A stretch of 64,000 nt of DNA from Arthrobacter sp. FW306-2-2C-D06B (GTDB lineage: Bacteria; Actinomycetota; Actinomycetes; Actinomycetales; Micrococcaceae), in assembly GCF_021789175.1 (NCBI RefSeq), contig NZ_CP084560.1, forward strand, positions 4,464,001 to 4,528,000, given 5' to 3'. The notes beneath the pieces were generated by a model that was given only the letters and a program-made list of their open reading frames with translations, did not search any database and was not told where the DNA came from. Shown here piece after piece: positions 24,158 to 33,677 of this stretch; the first letter of the stretch is position 1, and every line of letters starts with the position of its first letter. The position numbers were made by a program, and so were the translations under genes.

Positions 24158-24592
24158 CTATGCCTCCGGCTGGTGCGCGGTCACCAGGGCGTCGAAGTGC
24201 CGGACAACAATTCCATCAGCCGTCTCCACTGGAAGCCCGTTTCGCACCCAATACTCAATGCCGCCGATCATTTCGCGCACCGGGTATCCGAGCTCGGCGA
24301 ACGCCAGTGCCGCGAAGGTACTGCCGTTGCAGCCCGGGCCCCAGGAATAGACAACCACTGAGTTCCCGGCCGGGATCAGGGCACCAACGCGGGCAGGGAT
24401 CTCGGCGGTTGGCAAGTGCACGGCGCCCGGGATATGGCCATGGTCCCACGACGACTGCCTGCGTGTATCCACGAGCACGAAACTGCCGGGAGCAGCATCT
24501 GCAACGTCCATGACGTCGATCTCGAACTGCAGCTTCGCGCGAAAGTACGCGCCCGCGGTGCCCGAACCTACTACGGCGCCGGCGTCGTTCAT
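24158..24592 (-). CDS. Rhodanese-like domain protein
   Basis: 144 residues, a single rhodanese domain preceded by about 28 residues. VLVDTRRQSSWDHGHIPGAVHLP is the family motif (shown as two parts: VDTRRQSSWDHGHIPGA then VHLP), and the active-site loop reads YSWGPGCNGST with the catalytic Cys, though the loop is longer than the usual six residues. Sulfurtransferase activity is likely but the acceptor is unknown. It faces the EAL gene with a 10-base gap and follows the IclR gene by 19 bases. Confidence 0.8.
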   Translation of the reverse strand: MNDAGAVVGSGTAGAYFRAKLQFEIDVMDVADAAPGSFVLVDTRRQSSWDHGHIPGAVHLPTAEIPARVGALIPAGNSVVVYSWGPGCNGSTFAALAFAELGYPVREMIGGIEYWVRNGLPVETADGIVVRHFDALVTAHQPEA

Positions 24593-24611
24593 TGGTTTTC
24601 CATCCCCACCC

Positions 24612-25427
24612 CTAGGCCAGCTTCGCGAGTTTGGCGGTCGCCCGCCGCGATCCCAGCTTGGCCGAAATGCGCAGGCTGGTTTCGGCGGCCATGGGGCCCA
24701 CTTCGCGTACGCGCTTGGCGGTCATCCGGGACGACAACGAGGAGACGCTGAGGGCGGCAACCACGTGGTCATCGTGGCCGAAGATCGGAGCGGCGACGCA
24801 CCGGACCTCGGGTTCGTTCTCGCGGTCGTCGATTGCATAGCCACGACGGCGGATCGCCGCGAACTCGGCCCGCAACTGCTCCGGATCGGTGATGGTCCGT
24901 TCCGTCAGCGGTACCAGTTCGTCAGCCAGGATCGGCGCCACCACTTCCTCCGGACTGAACGCGAGCATGGCCTTGCCTACCGCGGTGCAGTACGCAGGCA
25001 TGGTCGCGCCAACCCGTGATGCCATGCGAACCGTTGCCTCGTCCTCCACCTTGTCGAGATAAACGACGTCGTGGCCGGACAGAACCACCAGGTGGCACGT
25101 GCTTTCGGTGGCGCGCATCAGCACCCGCAGCTCGGCGTTGGCGACGCTGCGCAAATCGAGCCGGTCCAAGTATGACTGTCCCAAACGCAGGCACCCATGG
25201 CCCAACCGGAAGCGGCCGCTCTCGGCATCGCGTTCCAGCAGGTTTTCCTCCAGCAAGGGCGCGGCCAAGCGCAGCACCGTGCTCTTGTTGAGCCCGGAGA
25301 CTTTGGTCAGCTCCACCAGGGCAAGTCCGTCCGCGCTCACCGGATGCTCCGCCACGACCGCCAGCAATGCCAGCGCTTTCCGCAACGAGGCCGAGGAGTT
25401 CCGGGCCTCCGTACCTTCAGTACCCAC
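24612..25427 (-). CDS. IclR-family transcriptional regulator
   Basis: 271 residues from GTG at 25427. The helix-turn-helix region is LVELTKVSGLNKSTVLRLA (about 38-56); the effector domain has MPAYCTAVGKAMLAF and NEPEVRCVAAPIF. It lies six bases after the hexosaminidase gene, last in the ABC-importer operon, so it probably senses an amino sugar or derived acid and controls the solute-binding-protein promoter. Confidence 0.88.
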   Translation of the reverse strand: MGTEGTEARNSSASLRKALALLAVVAEHPVSADGLALVELTKVSGLNKSTVLRLAAPLLEENLLERDAESGRFRLGHGCLRLGQSYLDRLDLRSVANAELRVLMRATESTCHLVVLSGHDVVYLDKVEDEATVRMASRVGATMPAYCTAVGKAMLAFSPEEVVAPILADELVPLTERTITDPEQLRAEFAAIRRRGYAIDDRENEPEVRCVAAPIFGHDDHVVAALSVSSLSSRMTAKRVREVGPMAAETSLRISAKLGSRRATAKLAKLA

Positions 25428-25433
25428 GTGTTC

Positions 25434-27047
25434 CTATCCAGCGACGCTGCGCTGCTCGGCGTCGTAATCGCGTTTCCAGCCAACCACGCCCGGCCTCAAC
25501 TGCCAGGGACGGGGTCCGGACAGCGGCCGGTATTCCACTCCCATGGCCTCCAGGCGTTCCAGATGTGCTCCTTCGAGCCTGGCCAGGAAACCATCGTAGT
25601 CCCGGTTTTCCGGCTGGGACCAGAGCGCCTCCGCCACGGCGCTCAGCCGCGGAAACGCGGCGAAGTGGACCCGTCGGGGAGAATCGAGGTGTTCCGTCCA
25701 GATGTTGGCCTGCGCCCCGAGGAGCCGGCCCGGGAAGACACGATCCGCTCCCCCGGGAAGCGGTTCGAAGCCGTAGACATCCTGAAGGGCGGTGACAAAA
25801 CCCACGGGCACGGGTTCATCGTCACCGTCGGCCTGCCGGTGGTCGAGGTACAGCCTGTGCTCGGGGCACATGACCACGTCATAACCGCTTTTGAGCGCGC
25901 TCAGACCGCCTTCATAGCCTCGCCAGGAGGCCACCAAGGCACCCTCCGGCAGCTCGCCGTCGCCGATTTCGTCCCACACGGAAGTCGCTCGCCCATGCCC
26001 GTCAAGGTGCCTCGCCAACTGCCCGACAAACCAGCTGTGCAGCCCGGAAACGTCCGGCAAGCCGAGTTCGGCGGCTTTGGCCTGTGCCTGGGCGCTGGAT
26101 TGCCACTGGGTGGGCGGAACTTCGTCCCCGCCCAGGCTGATCCAGCGGGACGGGAAGATCTCCACCACTTCATCGAGTACGTTGCGGTAGAACTCCAACG
26201 AGGTTTCAGAGACTTCCAAGACCGTCTCGTTGATTCCCCAACGGGTCCACACCTCGGGGGCCGAGCCAGTGCCCAGTTCGGGGTAGGCCGCGATGGCGGC
26301 TTGACTGTGCCCAGGAACATCGATTTCGGGGATGACTGTGATGTGCCGCTCGGCAGCGAACGCGACGACTTCGCGGAGATCGTCCTGGCTGTAGAAACCG
26401 CCGTGCGGAAGCCCATCGAAAACCCCTGCCCGCCACGAACCAAGCGAGGACTCACGCCGCCACGCCCCGGTCTCAGTGAGATTCGGGTAGCGGTTGATCT
26501 GGATCCGCCAGCCTTGGTCGTCCGTGAGGTGCAGGTGCAGGACGTTGAGCTTGTGCATGGCCATCACCTCGATGAACCGCAGCAGGTTGTCCTTGGGCAT
26601 GAAGTGCCGTGCCACGTCCAGCATGGCGCCCCGGTACCCGAAGCGCGGCTGGTCCTGGATGGACACCGTGGGAACCGGCCACATGCCGTACGTTTCCAGC
26701 ACTGGCGCTTGCCGCAGGGCGGCCGGCCCCATCAGCTGCAGGAGCGTCTGCGCGGCATAGAAGGCTCCGGCCGGACCGCCCGCTTGAATCACGACGGCGG
26801 CGCCCACCTCCAGGCGGTACGCCTCGGCGTCGAGCTCCGGGTCAAGCCAAAGGCTGATGCTCGCCTCGCCCACGGCGGCCGGGAACAGGTCCCAGCCGGT
26901 GGCCGCGCCGAGGGTCCGGGCCAGCCAACGGCGCGCGCTGTTGAGCTCCGCATCGGCGGCCAAGGTGGTGGCTGCGTCCAGTTCCAGGAAACCGCCGCCG
27001 GGCTCCACTGAGCACGGAATGGGAACCAGCAGATCTGCGGCGCTCAT
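25434..27047 (-). CDS. Beta-N-acetylhexosaminidase (GH20)
   Basis: 537 residues from the ATG at 27047, which overlaps the permease stop (ATGA). A GH20b N-terminal domain (about 5-130) precedes the barrel. The catalytic Asp-Glu pair is in ISLGGDEVPP (308-309); HLHLTDDQGWRIQI and EIDVPGHSQAA are hallmark segments. No signal peptide is seen, so it acts in the cytosol on imported N,N'-diacetylchitobiose-like sugars brought in by the co-encoded importer. Products would be GlcNAc. Confidence 0.92.
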   Translation of the reverse strand: MSAADLLVPIPCSVEPGGGFLELDAATTLAADAELNSARRWLARTLGAATGWDLFPAAVGEASISLWLDPELDAEAYRLEVGAAVVIQAGGPAGAFYAAQTLLQLMGPAALRQAPVLETYGMWPVPTVSIQDQPRFGYRGAMLDVARHFMPKDNLLRFIEVMAMHKLNVLHLHLTDDQGWRIQINRYPNLTETGAWRRESSLGSWRAGVFDGLPHGGFYSQDDLREVVAFAAERHITVIPEIDVPGHSQAAIAAYPELGTGSAPEVWTRWGINETVLEVSETSLEFYRNVLDEVVEIFPSRWISLGGDEVPPTQWQSSAQAQAKAAELGLPDVSGLHSWFVGQLARHLDGHGRATSVWDEIGDGELPEGALVASWRGYEGGLSALKSGYDVVMCPEHRLYLDHRQADGDDEPVPVGFVTALQDVYGFEPLPGGADRVFPGRLLGAQANIWTEHLDSPRRVHFAAFPRLSAVAEALWSQPENRDYDGFLARLEGAHLERLEAMGVEYRPLSGPRPWQLRPGVVGWKRDYDAEQRSVAG

Positions 27048-27952
27048 CCCTTCACCGCCCCGGCCAGGCCGGACACGAGCTTTCGCTGGACGGCAATGAA
27101 AAAGATCAGCACCGGAATGGTCATGATCACGGAACCGGCCATAATGGCACCCCAATCGTTCTGGTCGGGTTTGAAGAAGGTCAACAATGCCATGGGCAGG
27201 GTCTGGTTCTCCTGGGCGGAAATGATGAACGTCTTGGCGAAGAGGAAGTCATTCCAGGTGGAGATGAACGAGAATACCGAGCACGCCACCACTCCGGGAG
27301 CCACCAGCGGGAAGAGCACCGAGCGGACAAAACGGAAGCCGCTTGCCCCGTCCAGGCGCGCTGCTTCCTCGATCTCCACCGGCACGGCCGCCACGAAGCC
27401 ACGGAGCATCCAGATCGCGAACGGGATGCTGAAGCCCACATGGACCAGCACCAGGGAACCGAGCTGGTTCAGGCCCACGAGCGGTACCGCCTCCCCCGCA
27501 TTGCGAAGCAGGAAGAAGAGCGGAATCGTCAGCGCCTCCACCGGCACCATCTGGGATACAAGCACGACGATCAGCAGCTTGGTGCGCATCTTGAATTCGT
27601 AACGGGTCAGCGCCACGGACGCCAGGAAAGCCAGCACGGTGGAGATGATGACGACCACCAGCGCCACGATCACGCTATTGAGGAAGTACCTGCCGAAGTT
27701 GTTCACCGACAGGACCCGCATGAAGGAATCGAGGGATGGTTCCAGCGTGAACGGTGCGGCATCGCCGGCGTCGAGCGCTGTCTTCGGCTTGAGGGCCGAA
27801 AGGACCATCCAGAACAGTGGGAACGCGACGAGAAGCGCGATGGCGAGTGCCGCGGCGTCGGCTCCGAACCGGCGTCGTCCGCCTTTGCGGAGCTTTTGCG
27901 GTCCGTCCGGCGCGGGCCGGTTCTTGCGGAGTGAAACGTCGACGGCGGTCAC
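27044..27952 (-). CDS. Sugar ABC transporter permease (MalG type)
   Basis: 302 residues, six membrane segments. The EAA loop reads EIEEAARLDGASGFRFVRSV (about 190-210), the ATPase-docking site. Start is GTG at 27952, overlapping the partner permease stop (GTGA). It forms the second half of the membrane channel of a CUT1-type importer. Confidence 0.92.
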   Translation of the reverse strand: MTAVDVSLRKNRPAPDGPQKLRKGGRRRFGADAAALAIALLVAFPLFWMVLSALKPKTALDAGDAAPFTLEPSLDSFMRVLSVNNFGRYFLNSVIVALVVVIISTVLAFLASVALTRYEFKMRTKLLIVVLVSQMVPVEALTIPLFFLLRNAGEAVPLVGLNQLGSLVLVHVGFSIPFAIWMLRGFVAAVPVEIEEAARLDGASGFRFVRSVLFPLVAPGVVACSVFSFISTWNDFLFAKTFIISAQENQTLPMALLTFFKPDQNDWGAIMAGSVIMTIPVLIFFIAVQRKLVSGLAGAVKG

Positions 27953-28944
27953 AGGACTTCTCCCGTTCTCTTGAGGATGCGGAGGTAGACCAGGGTGATG
28001 ATCATCAGCAGCGCGGTCATGATGACACCGAGGGCCGAGCCGAGGCCGTAAAGGCTGGCCGCGAAGGCCTGCTGGTAGCCGTAGACGTTCAGCACGAGGT
28101 TCTGCCCGGCGATACCGCCACCGTTGGTCATGATGTAGATCTGCGAGAAGATCTTGAAATTCCAGATGATCGACTGGATGGTCACCACCATCACGATGGG
28201 ACGCAGCATGGGAAGCATGATGCTGCGCGCGATCCGGGGCATCGACGCACCGTCGAGCCGCGCCGCCTCAATCACTTCGGTGGAGATCGCCTGGATGCCG
28301 GCGTAGACCGTGACCAGCACGAACGGGAATGAACACCACACCACTTCGCTGGCTACCAGGCCAAAAGCGGACCATTTGTCGTAGGTCCAGGAGTAGCCGT
28401 TGAATTGGGTCAGACCGATGGAGACAAGGGCCTTGTTGACCAGCCCCAAGGTGGGATCGAAGAGGAACAACCACACCGCGCTGCCGGTGACGGCCGGGGT
28501 AGCCCAGGCGCCCAGCGAGACCACGAACAGTGCGGTCCGGACCCACGGCCGGAGCCGCGTGGCCAGCACAGCCAGCGACGTTCCCACCAGCAGAGTCAGG
28601 ACAACGCAGGCGCCCGCAAACAGAACGGTGTTGCCCAGCACCGACCAGAACTCCGGATCGGCGAACAGTTTCTGGTAGTTCTCCAGGCCGGTGAACTGCA
28701 GGGGTGCCTTGCCGCTGACCTGGGCCTGGCGGTAGTCGTACAACGAAACGTTGATCAGCTGGAAGATCGGGTACCCCAGAAGCGCAATCAAGACAATAAA
28801 CGCCGGGGCCAGGTAGAACCAAGGTTCCAGGCCGCGTTTGCCTAGCGCACGACGGCGGGACGCGCCCGCCGTCGTCGGCTTGCGGTTCTGCTTGGGGCTC
28901 TGCGATCCGCTTGCGTCCGTCTTCGCGGACGCAAGCGCCGTCAT
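27949..28944 (-). CDS. Sugar ABC transporter permease (MalF type)
   Basis: 331 residues with a 40-residue polar lead and six membrane segments. The EAA loop is EVIEAARLDGASMPRIARSI. It pairs with the next gene. No ATPase gene is in this operon, so a shared MsiK/MalK-like ATPase encoded elsewhere is likely, as in other actinobacterial CUT1 importers. Confidence 0.92.
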   Translation of the reverse strand: MTALASAKTDASGSQSPKQNRKPTTAGASRRRALGKRGLEPWFYLAPAFIVLIALLGYPIFQLINVSLYDYRQAQVSGKAPLQFTGLENYQKLFADPEFWSVLGNTVLFAGACVVLTLLVGTSLAVLATRLRPWVRTALFVVSLGAWATPAVTGSAVWLFLFDPTLGLVNKALVSIGLTQFNGYSWTYDKWSAFGLVASEVVWCSFPFVLVTVYAGIQAISTEVIEAARLDGASMPRIARSIMLPMLRPIVMVVTIQSIIWNFKIFSQIYIMTNGGGIAGQNLVLNVYGYQQAFAASLYGLGSALGVIMTALLMIITLVYLRILKRTGEVL

Positions 28945-28987
28945 GACGCACCGCCCGGCGCGGATCGACCTTGAGTCACGAACCCGA

Positions 28988-30280
28988 TCATTTGGATCCG
29001 AAGATCTTGTTCATGGCGGCTGCCGCGTCCGCCGCAGCCGTGTTGACGTCAGCCTTGCCGGTGACAATCTTCTGGTACATGCCGGTGAAGATGCCTTGGG
29101 CGTCGATCGTGGACCAGGTTTCCGTCACCGGGACGAAGTTGGTGCCCGCGGCGAGGGTTTTGATGAAGGGGTCAAGCTGCGGGTTGGAGGCTGCAACGGA
29201 TTTCTGGACGTCGCTGAACGTCGGCAGGTTGCCCATGGCATCGAACATCTTTTGCTGGTACTTCTTGCCTGCCAGCAGCTCGACGAACTCAGCCGCCAGG
29301 GTGTGGTGCTTGCTGCTGTTGAAGACGCCCAGGTTGTTGCCGCCGGCAAATGCGGGGGCGATCGAACCTGCCGTATTGCCAGGAACCGGAACCACCGCGA
29401 ACTTGTCCTTGACGGCGCTGGCTGCCACGGCCTTGTAGTTGAAGTCGCCGCCGATGGTCATGGCCGACTTTCCGGCGATGAACTGCTGCACGCTGGCGTT
29501 TCCACCGAATTCGGCACACGTCTGGGGTGGGCAGATGTCGTTCTTGAGCAATCGGGCATAAGCGGAGATGCCGTCCCGGGATCCGGCCGAATCCAAGCCC
29601 GAGACAAAGGTGCCACCCTTCTTCGTGGCGATGTCGCCGCCGTTGGCCCAGAGGTAGGGCATGGCCGAGAACTGCGCAGCTCCACCGACGGAAATGCCGA
29701 GCATGTCCGGGTTGGCTGCGCGGACTGCGCGGGCCACGGTTTCGACGTCCGCGAGGGTCTTCGGAGCCTCCAGGCCTGCCGCCTTCAAGAGGTCGGTTCG
29801 GTAGTACAGGGCCCGGACGCCCACGTACCACGGCACGCCGTAGTTCTTGCCTCCAACGTCCGTAGTGGCCAGGATCTTGCTGTCCAGGTCCTTTGACTCG
29901 TCCCAGGCCTTGATGTCGGCCGTCATGTCGGACAATCCGCCCGATGCGACGTAGCTGGCGAGGTCTGTGTTGCCGAATTCGGCGACGTCGGGAGCGCTCG
30001 AGGGGTCGTTGAACGCGGCCTTGAATCGTTCGGCCCGGCTGTCGACGGGAATGTACTGGACGTCGACCTTGACGCCGTTGTGGCTGGCTTCGAAATCCGA
30101 AACGGCGGCTTTGACAACCGCGGATTTAGGGTCTTGGTTGACTTCCGAGAAGAGCCACACGCGGATGGTGCCGGACTTCTCATCCGAGGATGATGCGGCG
30201 TTGCTCGAGGTGGGCGGGGCGCAGGCCGTCAGCGCGAGGGCGGCGAGGGCAAAGGCAGCCGCAGAGCGTGCGATTTTCAA
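28988..30280 (-). CDS. Sugar ABC transporter solute-binding lipoprotein
   Basis: 430 residues from a TTG at 30280: GGAGG lies six bases ahead and the product starts MKIARSAAAFALAALALTAC, a clean lipoprotein signal with lipobox LTAC. An ATG four codons upstream overlaps that ribosome site and would add EDP before the signal. The body is a periplasmic-binding fold of the CUT1 type (VWLFSEVNQDPKSAVVKA, AEFGNTDLASYVASG). With two permeases and GH20 it points to chitobiose or another amino-sugar oligomer as ligand (inference). Confidence 0.9.
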   Translation of the reverse strand: MKIARSAAAFALAALALTACAPPTSSNAASSSDEKSGTIRVWLFSEVNQDPKSAVVKAAVSDFEASHNGVKVDVQYIPVDSRAERFKAAFNDPSSAPDVAEFGNTDLASYVASGGLSDMTADIKAWDESKDLDSKILATTDVGGKNYGVPWYVGVRALYYRTDLLKAAGLEAPKTLADVETVARAVRAANPDMLGISVGGAAQFSAMPYLWANGGDIATKKGGTFVSGLDSAGSRDGISAYARLLKNDICPPQTCAEFGGNASVQQFIAGKSAMTIGGDFNYKAVAASAVKDKFAVVPVPGNTAGSIAPAFAGGNNLGVFNSSKHHTLAAEFVELLAGKKYQQKMFDAMGNLPTFSDVQKSVAASNPQLDPFIKTLAAGTNFVPVTETWSTIDAQGIFTGMYQKIVTGKADVNTAAADAAAAMNKIFGSK

Positions 30281-30345
30281 TGGATCCTCCATGGAGAAAA
30301 GGGTTCGATGCCCGGCGGTCCTCCGCTTCGGGTATGGAAGGAAAC

Positions 30346-30417
30346 TTTACAAACATACTTTTGTGAGCGGAAGCACAAGCGGCAAAAGGTTTGCATTGCA
30401 AAACGAGAATTTGTAAA
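30346..30417. promoter_or_regulatory. Operator-like repeats ahead of the sugar importer
   Basis: TTTACAAA (30346-30353) and TTTGTAAA (30410-30417) are inverted copies 56 bases apart; between them TTTGCA-T-TGCAAA (30390-30402) is a compact palindrome. They lie 65-140 bases upstream of the binding-protein start. The co-transcribed IclR protein or a distant LacI/GntR regulator could bind here. Confidence 0.4.
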
Positions 30418-30441
30418 TTGATCACCTTCATGGCTGGTCAC

Positions 30442-30484
30442 ATACCCCCCAGGGGTACTTGATTTTATACCCCTAGGGGGTATA
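30442..30484 (+). promoter_or_regulatory. Two CsoR operators
   Basis: TATACCCCTAGGGGGTATA (30466-30484) is a textbook CsoR site, ending ten bases before the csoR ATG. A second, less perfect copy with ACCCCCC and GGGGTA halves lies at 30442-30458. Cu(I)-free CsoR would block the promoter of csoR-copZ-copA. Confidence 0.85.
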
Positions 30485-30494
30485 CCTTGGCAGC

Positions 30495-30845
30495 ATGAGC
30501 ACGATCGATGTGAACCCCACAGATTTGGACCCGGCTGACGTGAACATTGGCCAGCATGGCTACTCTTCCAACAAGGACGCGTACTTGCGGCGCCTCAAGC
30601 GGATCGAGGGCCAAGTACGCGGTATTGCACGCATGGTGGAAGAGGACAAATACTGCATCGACATCCTCACGCAAGTCTCGGCAGTCACGAAGGCGCTGCA
30701 TGCCGTGAGCCTCGGCCTCGTAGAGGAACACATCGGGCACTGCGTCGTCGGAGCTGCCTCCGAGTCCGATCCCGTCGTGCGCGCAGAGCAAATCGACATC
30801 AAGGTCAAGGAGGCAGCCGATGCCATCGGGCGCCTGCTGCGGTAA
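30495..30845 (+). CDS. csoR: Copper-sensing repressor CsoR
   Basis: 116 residues, all-helical CsoR/RcnR family. The Cu(I) ligands Cys 54 (DKYCID), His 79 and Cys 83 (EEHIGHC) have the exact 25 and 4 residue spacing of mycobacterial CsoR. The RRLKRIEGQVRGIARM helix is the DNA-contacting one. It has a 25-residue N-terminal lead. First gene of the copper operon, right after its own operator. Confidence 0.95.
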   Translation: MSTIDVNPTDLDPADVNIGQHGYSSNKDAYLRRLKRIEGQVRGIARMVEEDKYCIDILTQVSAVTKALHAVSLGLVEEHIGHCVVGAASESDPVVRAEQIDIKVKEAADAIGRLLR

Positions 30846-30894
30846 CCCCTCAAGCACTCACCACACCATTCAACCCACCACCAAGGAGCACGCC

Positions 30895-31134
30895 ATGGGC
30901 CACACCGCCACCATCCAGACCAACGTCAGCGTTTCCGGCATGACCTGCGGGCACTGCGTCTCAGCCGTCAGCGAGGAAATCGAGTCCTTGGCAGGTGTGG
31001 AGAATGTCGAAATCGACCTGAATGCCGGCGGAATCTCCACCGTCACCATCACTTCCACCCAGGAATTGTCGCCGTCCGAAATCGGCGAAGCCGTCGCCGA
31101 AGCCGGCTACCTGGTAGTCGCGAACGAGGCCTAG
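30895..31134 (+). CDS. copZ: Copper chaperone (CopZ type)
   Basis: 79 residues, one heavy-metal-associated domain with GMTCGHC (Cys 18 and 21). The start follows AAGGAG. It would carry Cu(I) to the ATPase encoded eight bases downstream. Confidence 0.92.
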   Translation: MGHTATIQTNVSVSGMTCGHCVSAVSEEIESLAGVENVEIDLNAGGISTVTITSTQELSPSEIGEAVAEAGYLVVANEA

Positions 31135-31142
31135 GGGCCAAT

Positions 31143-33650
31143 GTGAGCAATCACGACATTCTCCATCAGACGGGCACCCGCATCATCGAACTCGACATCG
31201 AGGGCATGACGTGCGCATCGTGCGTAGCGCGCGTAGAGCGGAAACTAGGCAAGCTCGAGGGCGTGGAGGCTTCAGTCAACCTCCCCCTCGAATCAGCCCA
31301 AGTAAAAGTCCCGGACAACGTCACGGACCAACAAATCGTGGACACAGTGAACGCAACAGGCTACAAAGCCTGGATCCGCGAAACGCACCCAAGCCCGTCT
31401 CAGCCCCATGAGCACGCCCACGATCGCGAAACCAGCATCGAAGGCAGCACCGGTCACGACGACGCAACGAAACATGACCACAGCGACGGTGCCGGCGACC
31501 ACAACGAATGGCTCCCTGACCACAGTGGCGACGCGGGGGGCATGCGGCAGCGTGCGTCTAAGGGAGGAACGACCGAGCACGCAGAGCATGTGGCCCGTGG
31601 CGCCGCGGCAGGCGACCACGATGCGCGCACCCACGAAGACCACATGCACCACGGCCCTGCGTCCCGCCAGCTAAGGCCAAGACTCATCGCCGCAGCCATA
31701 CTGACGGTCCCGGTCTTCGCCATCTCGATGATTCCAGCTCTACAGTTCCCGCAGTGGGGTTGGGTCGCGGCCGCACTTGCACTTCCCGTGGTGACATGGG
31801 CTGCCTGGCCCTTCCACCGGGCCGCCGCCATCAACGCGCGCCATTTCGCCTCGACCATGGACACGCTCGTCTCCATTGGTGTCCTGGCCGCATACCTCTA
31901 CTCCGCGTGGCAGCTCGTCTCGAACCCCATGATGACTGAACACCCCGGCATGGAATCCACGGGAGGCATGGGCGGCGGGCTGTACTTCGAAGTTGCCGCC
32001 GTGGTCACCACGTTCCTGCTTCTGGGCCGCTATCTTGAGGCCAACGCCAAAGCGAAGGCCGGTGATGCCCTCAAGGCACTCCTGAATCTGGGAGCCAAGG
32101 ACGCAACGGTGCTGCGAGACGGCGTCGAGCACAAGATCCCGGCCGAGCAACTCGTGGTGGGGGACATCTTCGTGGTCCGACCGGGAGAAAAGATCGCCAC
32201 TGACGGCCTGGTGACGGGCGGTTCGTCTGCCGTGGATGCCTCATTGGTCACCGGTGAATCGGTGCCCGTGGAGGTCGGGCCGGGAAGCCAGGTCACGGGC
32301 GCCACCATCAATACTTCGGGCCGTTTGCTCGTCCGCGCGACGCGCGTCGGTTCCGAAACGACGCTGGCGCAAATGGGGCGGTTGGTGAGCCAGGCGCAGA
32401 CGGGCAAAGCCCCGATCGCACGGCTCGCCGATCGCATCAGCGCCGTCTTCGTTCCGGTCGTACTGGTCATCGCCGTGGTTACTTTCGTAGTCTGGCTCGC
32501 CCTGAGCGGGGACCTCAATGCCTCGTTCACAGCTGCTGTGGCAGTGCTCGTGATTGCCTGCCCGTGTGCGCTTGGGCTCGCGACTCCCGTTGGCCTCCTG
32601 ACCGGGACCGGCCGGGGTGCGCAGCTCGGCATCCTCATCAAGGGTCCACAAGTGCTTGAAGATACGCGCACCGTGGACGCTATCCTGCTCGACAAGACCG
32701 GTACCGTCACGAGCGGCAAGCTGGCCGTTGGACACACCCTGGCCTTGAACGGCCACTCCCCCGCCGATGTGCTGTCTCTCGCCGGCGCCGTCGAGGCAGC
32801 GTCGGAGCACCCCATCGCCCACGCCATCGCCGCTGCCGCCAAGTCCGCAATGCCCGACGCCGGCCCTCTCCCCGCTGTGAAGGACTTCAGTTCCGCCCCG
32901 GGCGGCGGAGTCCGGGGGATGGTTGCGCTGAGCCTAGCCGGAAATGGCGCCGAGCGAATGGTCGTGGCGGGCAGGACTGGCTGGTTGGAAAACAACGGAA
33001 TCTTCCCTGACGACGCAGACCGCCAGGCACTGGCAACCGAGGAAGGCGAGGGCGCTACCGCCATCTGGGTTGCTGTGGATGGGAAGCCCGCTGGAATAGT
33101 CACGCTCAGGGACACCGTCAAACCCGGTTCGGCTGCAGCCATCGCGAAGCTCAAGGAACTCGGGATCCGCCCTCTGCTGCTGACCGGAGACAACGCCGCT
33201 GTCGCCGCCCAAGTGGCCACCGCCGTCGGGATCTCCCCGGAAGACGTATTCGCTGGGGTCCTGCCGGAAGGCAAAGTGGACGCGGTACGGAAACTCCAGG
33301 CCCAGGGCTCCACTGTGGCCATGGCCGGGGATGGAGTCAACGACGCCGCAGCATTGGCGCAAGCCGACCTTGGCATCGCCATGGGATCCGGTACGGATGT
33401 GGCCATCGAGGCCTCGGATCTGACCGTGATGGGCAGCGACCTCGGCCAGCTGGTGCAAGCCATCGAGCTGTCCCGGAAGACGCTCTCCACGATCAAGACA
33501 AACCTGTTCTGGGCATTCTTCTACAACGCCATCGGTATCCCCGTGGCAGCCCTTGGTTTACTCAACCCGATGATCGCGGGGGCGGCCATGGCTGCGAGCT
33601 CGGTCCTGGTGGTCGCAAATTCGCTAAGGTTGCGCTCGTTCGCAAAGTAG
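31143..33650 (+). CDS. copA: Cu(I)-exporting P1B-type ATPase
   Basis: 835 residues from GTG at 31143. An N-terminal metal domain with GMTCASC (Cys 24/27), then an unusual His/Asp-rich linker of about 95 residues (about 80-175), eight membrane segments, the transmembrane CPC (473-475, ACPCALGLATP), phosphorylation Asp 517 in DKTGT, the SEHPIAHAI motif and GDGVNDAAAL. It pumps Cu(I) out of the cytosol. The His-rich linker may bind extra copper. Confidence 0.95.
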   Translation: MSNHDILHQTGTRIIELDIEGMTCASCVARVERKLGKLEGVEASVNLPLESAQVKVPDNVTDQQIVDTVNATGYKAWIRETHPSPSQPHEHAHDRETSIEGSTGHDDATKHDHSDGAGDHNEWLPDHSGDAGGMRQRASKGGTTEHAEHVARGAAAGDHDARTHEDHMHHGPASRQLRPRLIAAAILTVPVFAISMIPALQFPQWGWVAAALALPVVTWAAWPFHRAAAINARHFASTMDTLVSIGVLAAYLYSAWQLVSNPMMTEHPGMESTGGMGGGLYFEVAAVVTTFLLLGRYLEANAKAKAGDALKALLNLGAKDATVLRDGVEHKIPAEQLVVGDIFVVRPGEKIATDGLVTGGSSAVDASLVTGESVPVEVGPGSQVTGATINTSGRLLVRATRVGSETTLAQMGRLVSQAQTGKAPIARLADRISAVFVPVVLVIAVVTFVVWLALSGDLNASFTAAVAVLVIACPCALGLATPVGLLTGTGRGAQLGILIKGPQVLEDTRTVDAILLDKTGTVTSGKLAVGHTLALNGHSPADVLSLAGAVEAASEHPIAHAIAAAAKSAMPDAGPLPAVKDFSSAPGGGVRGMVALSLAGNGAERMVVAGRTGWLENNGIFPDDADRQALATEEGEGATAIWVAVDGKPAGIVTLRDTVKPGSAAAIAKLKELGIRPLLLTGDNAAVAAQVATAVGISPEDVFAGVLPEGKVDAVRKLQAQGSTVAMAGDGVNDAAALAQADLGIAMGSGTDVAIEASDLTVMGSDLGQLVQAIELSRKTLSTIKTNLFWAFFYNAIGIPVAALGLLNPMIAGAAMAASSVLVVANSLRLRSFAK

Positions 33651-33677
33651 CGGCGGCACCCAACCGTCCCGGCAGCA

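Noticed and set aside
25197..27011. A 604-codon open frame on the plus strand
   Set aside because: It lies antisense to the GH20 gene, is Arg/Gly/Pro-rich without family motifs, and arises from high third-position GC. Similar long antisense frames at 17348-18907, 11275-12699 and 4198-5985 are rejected for the same reason.
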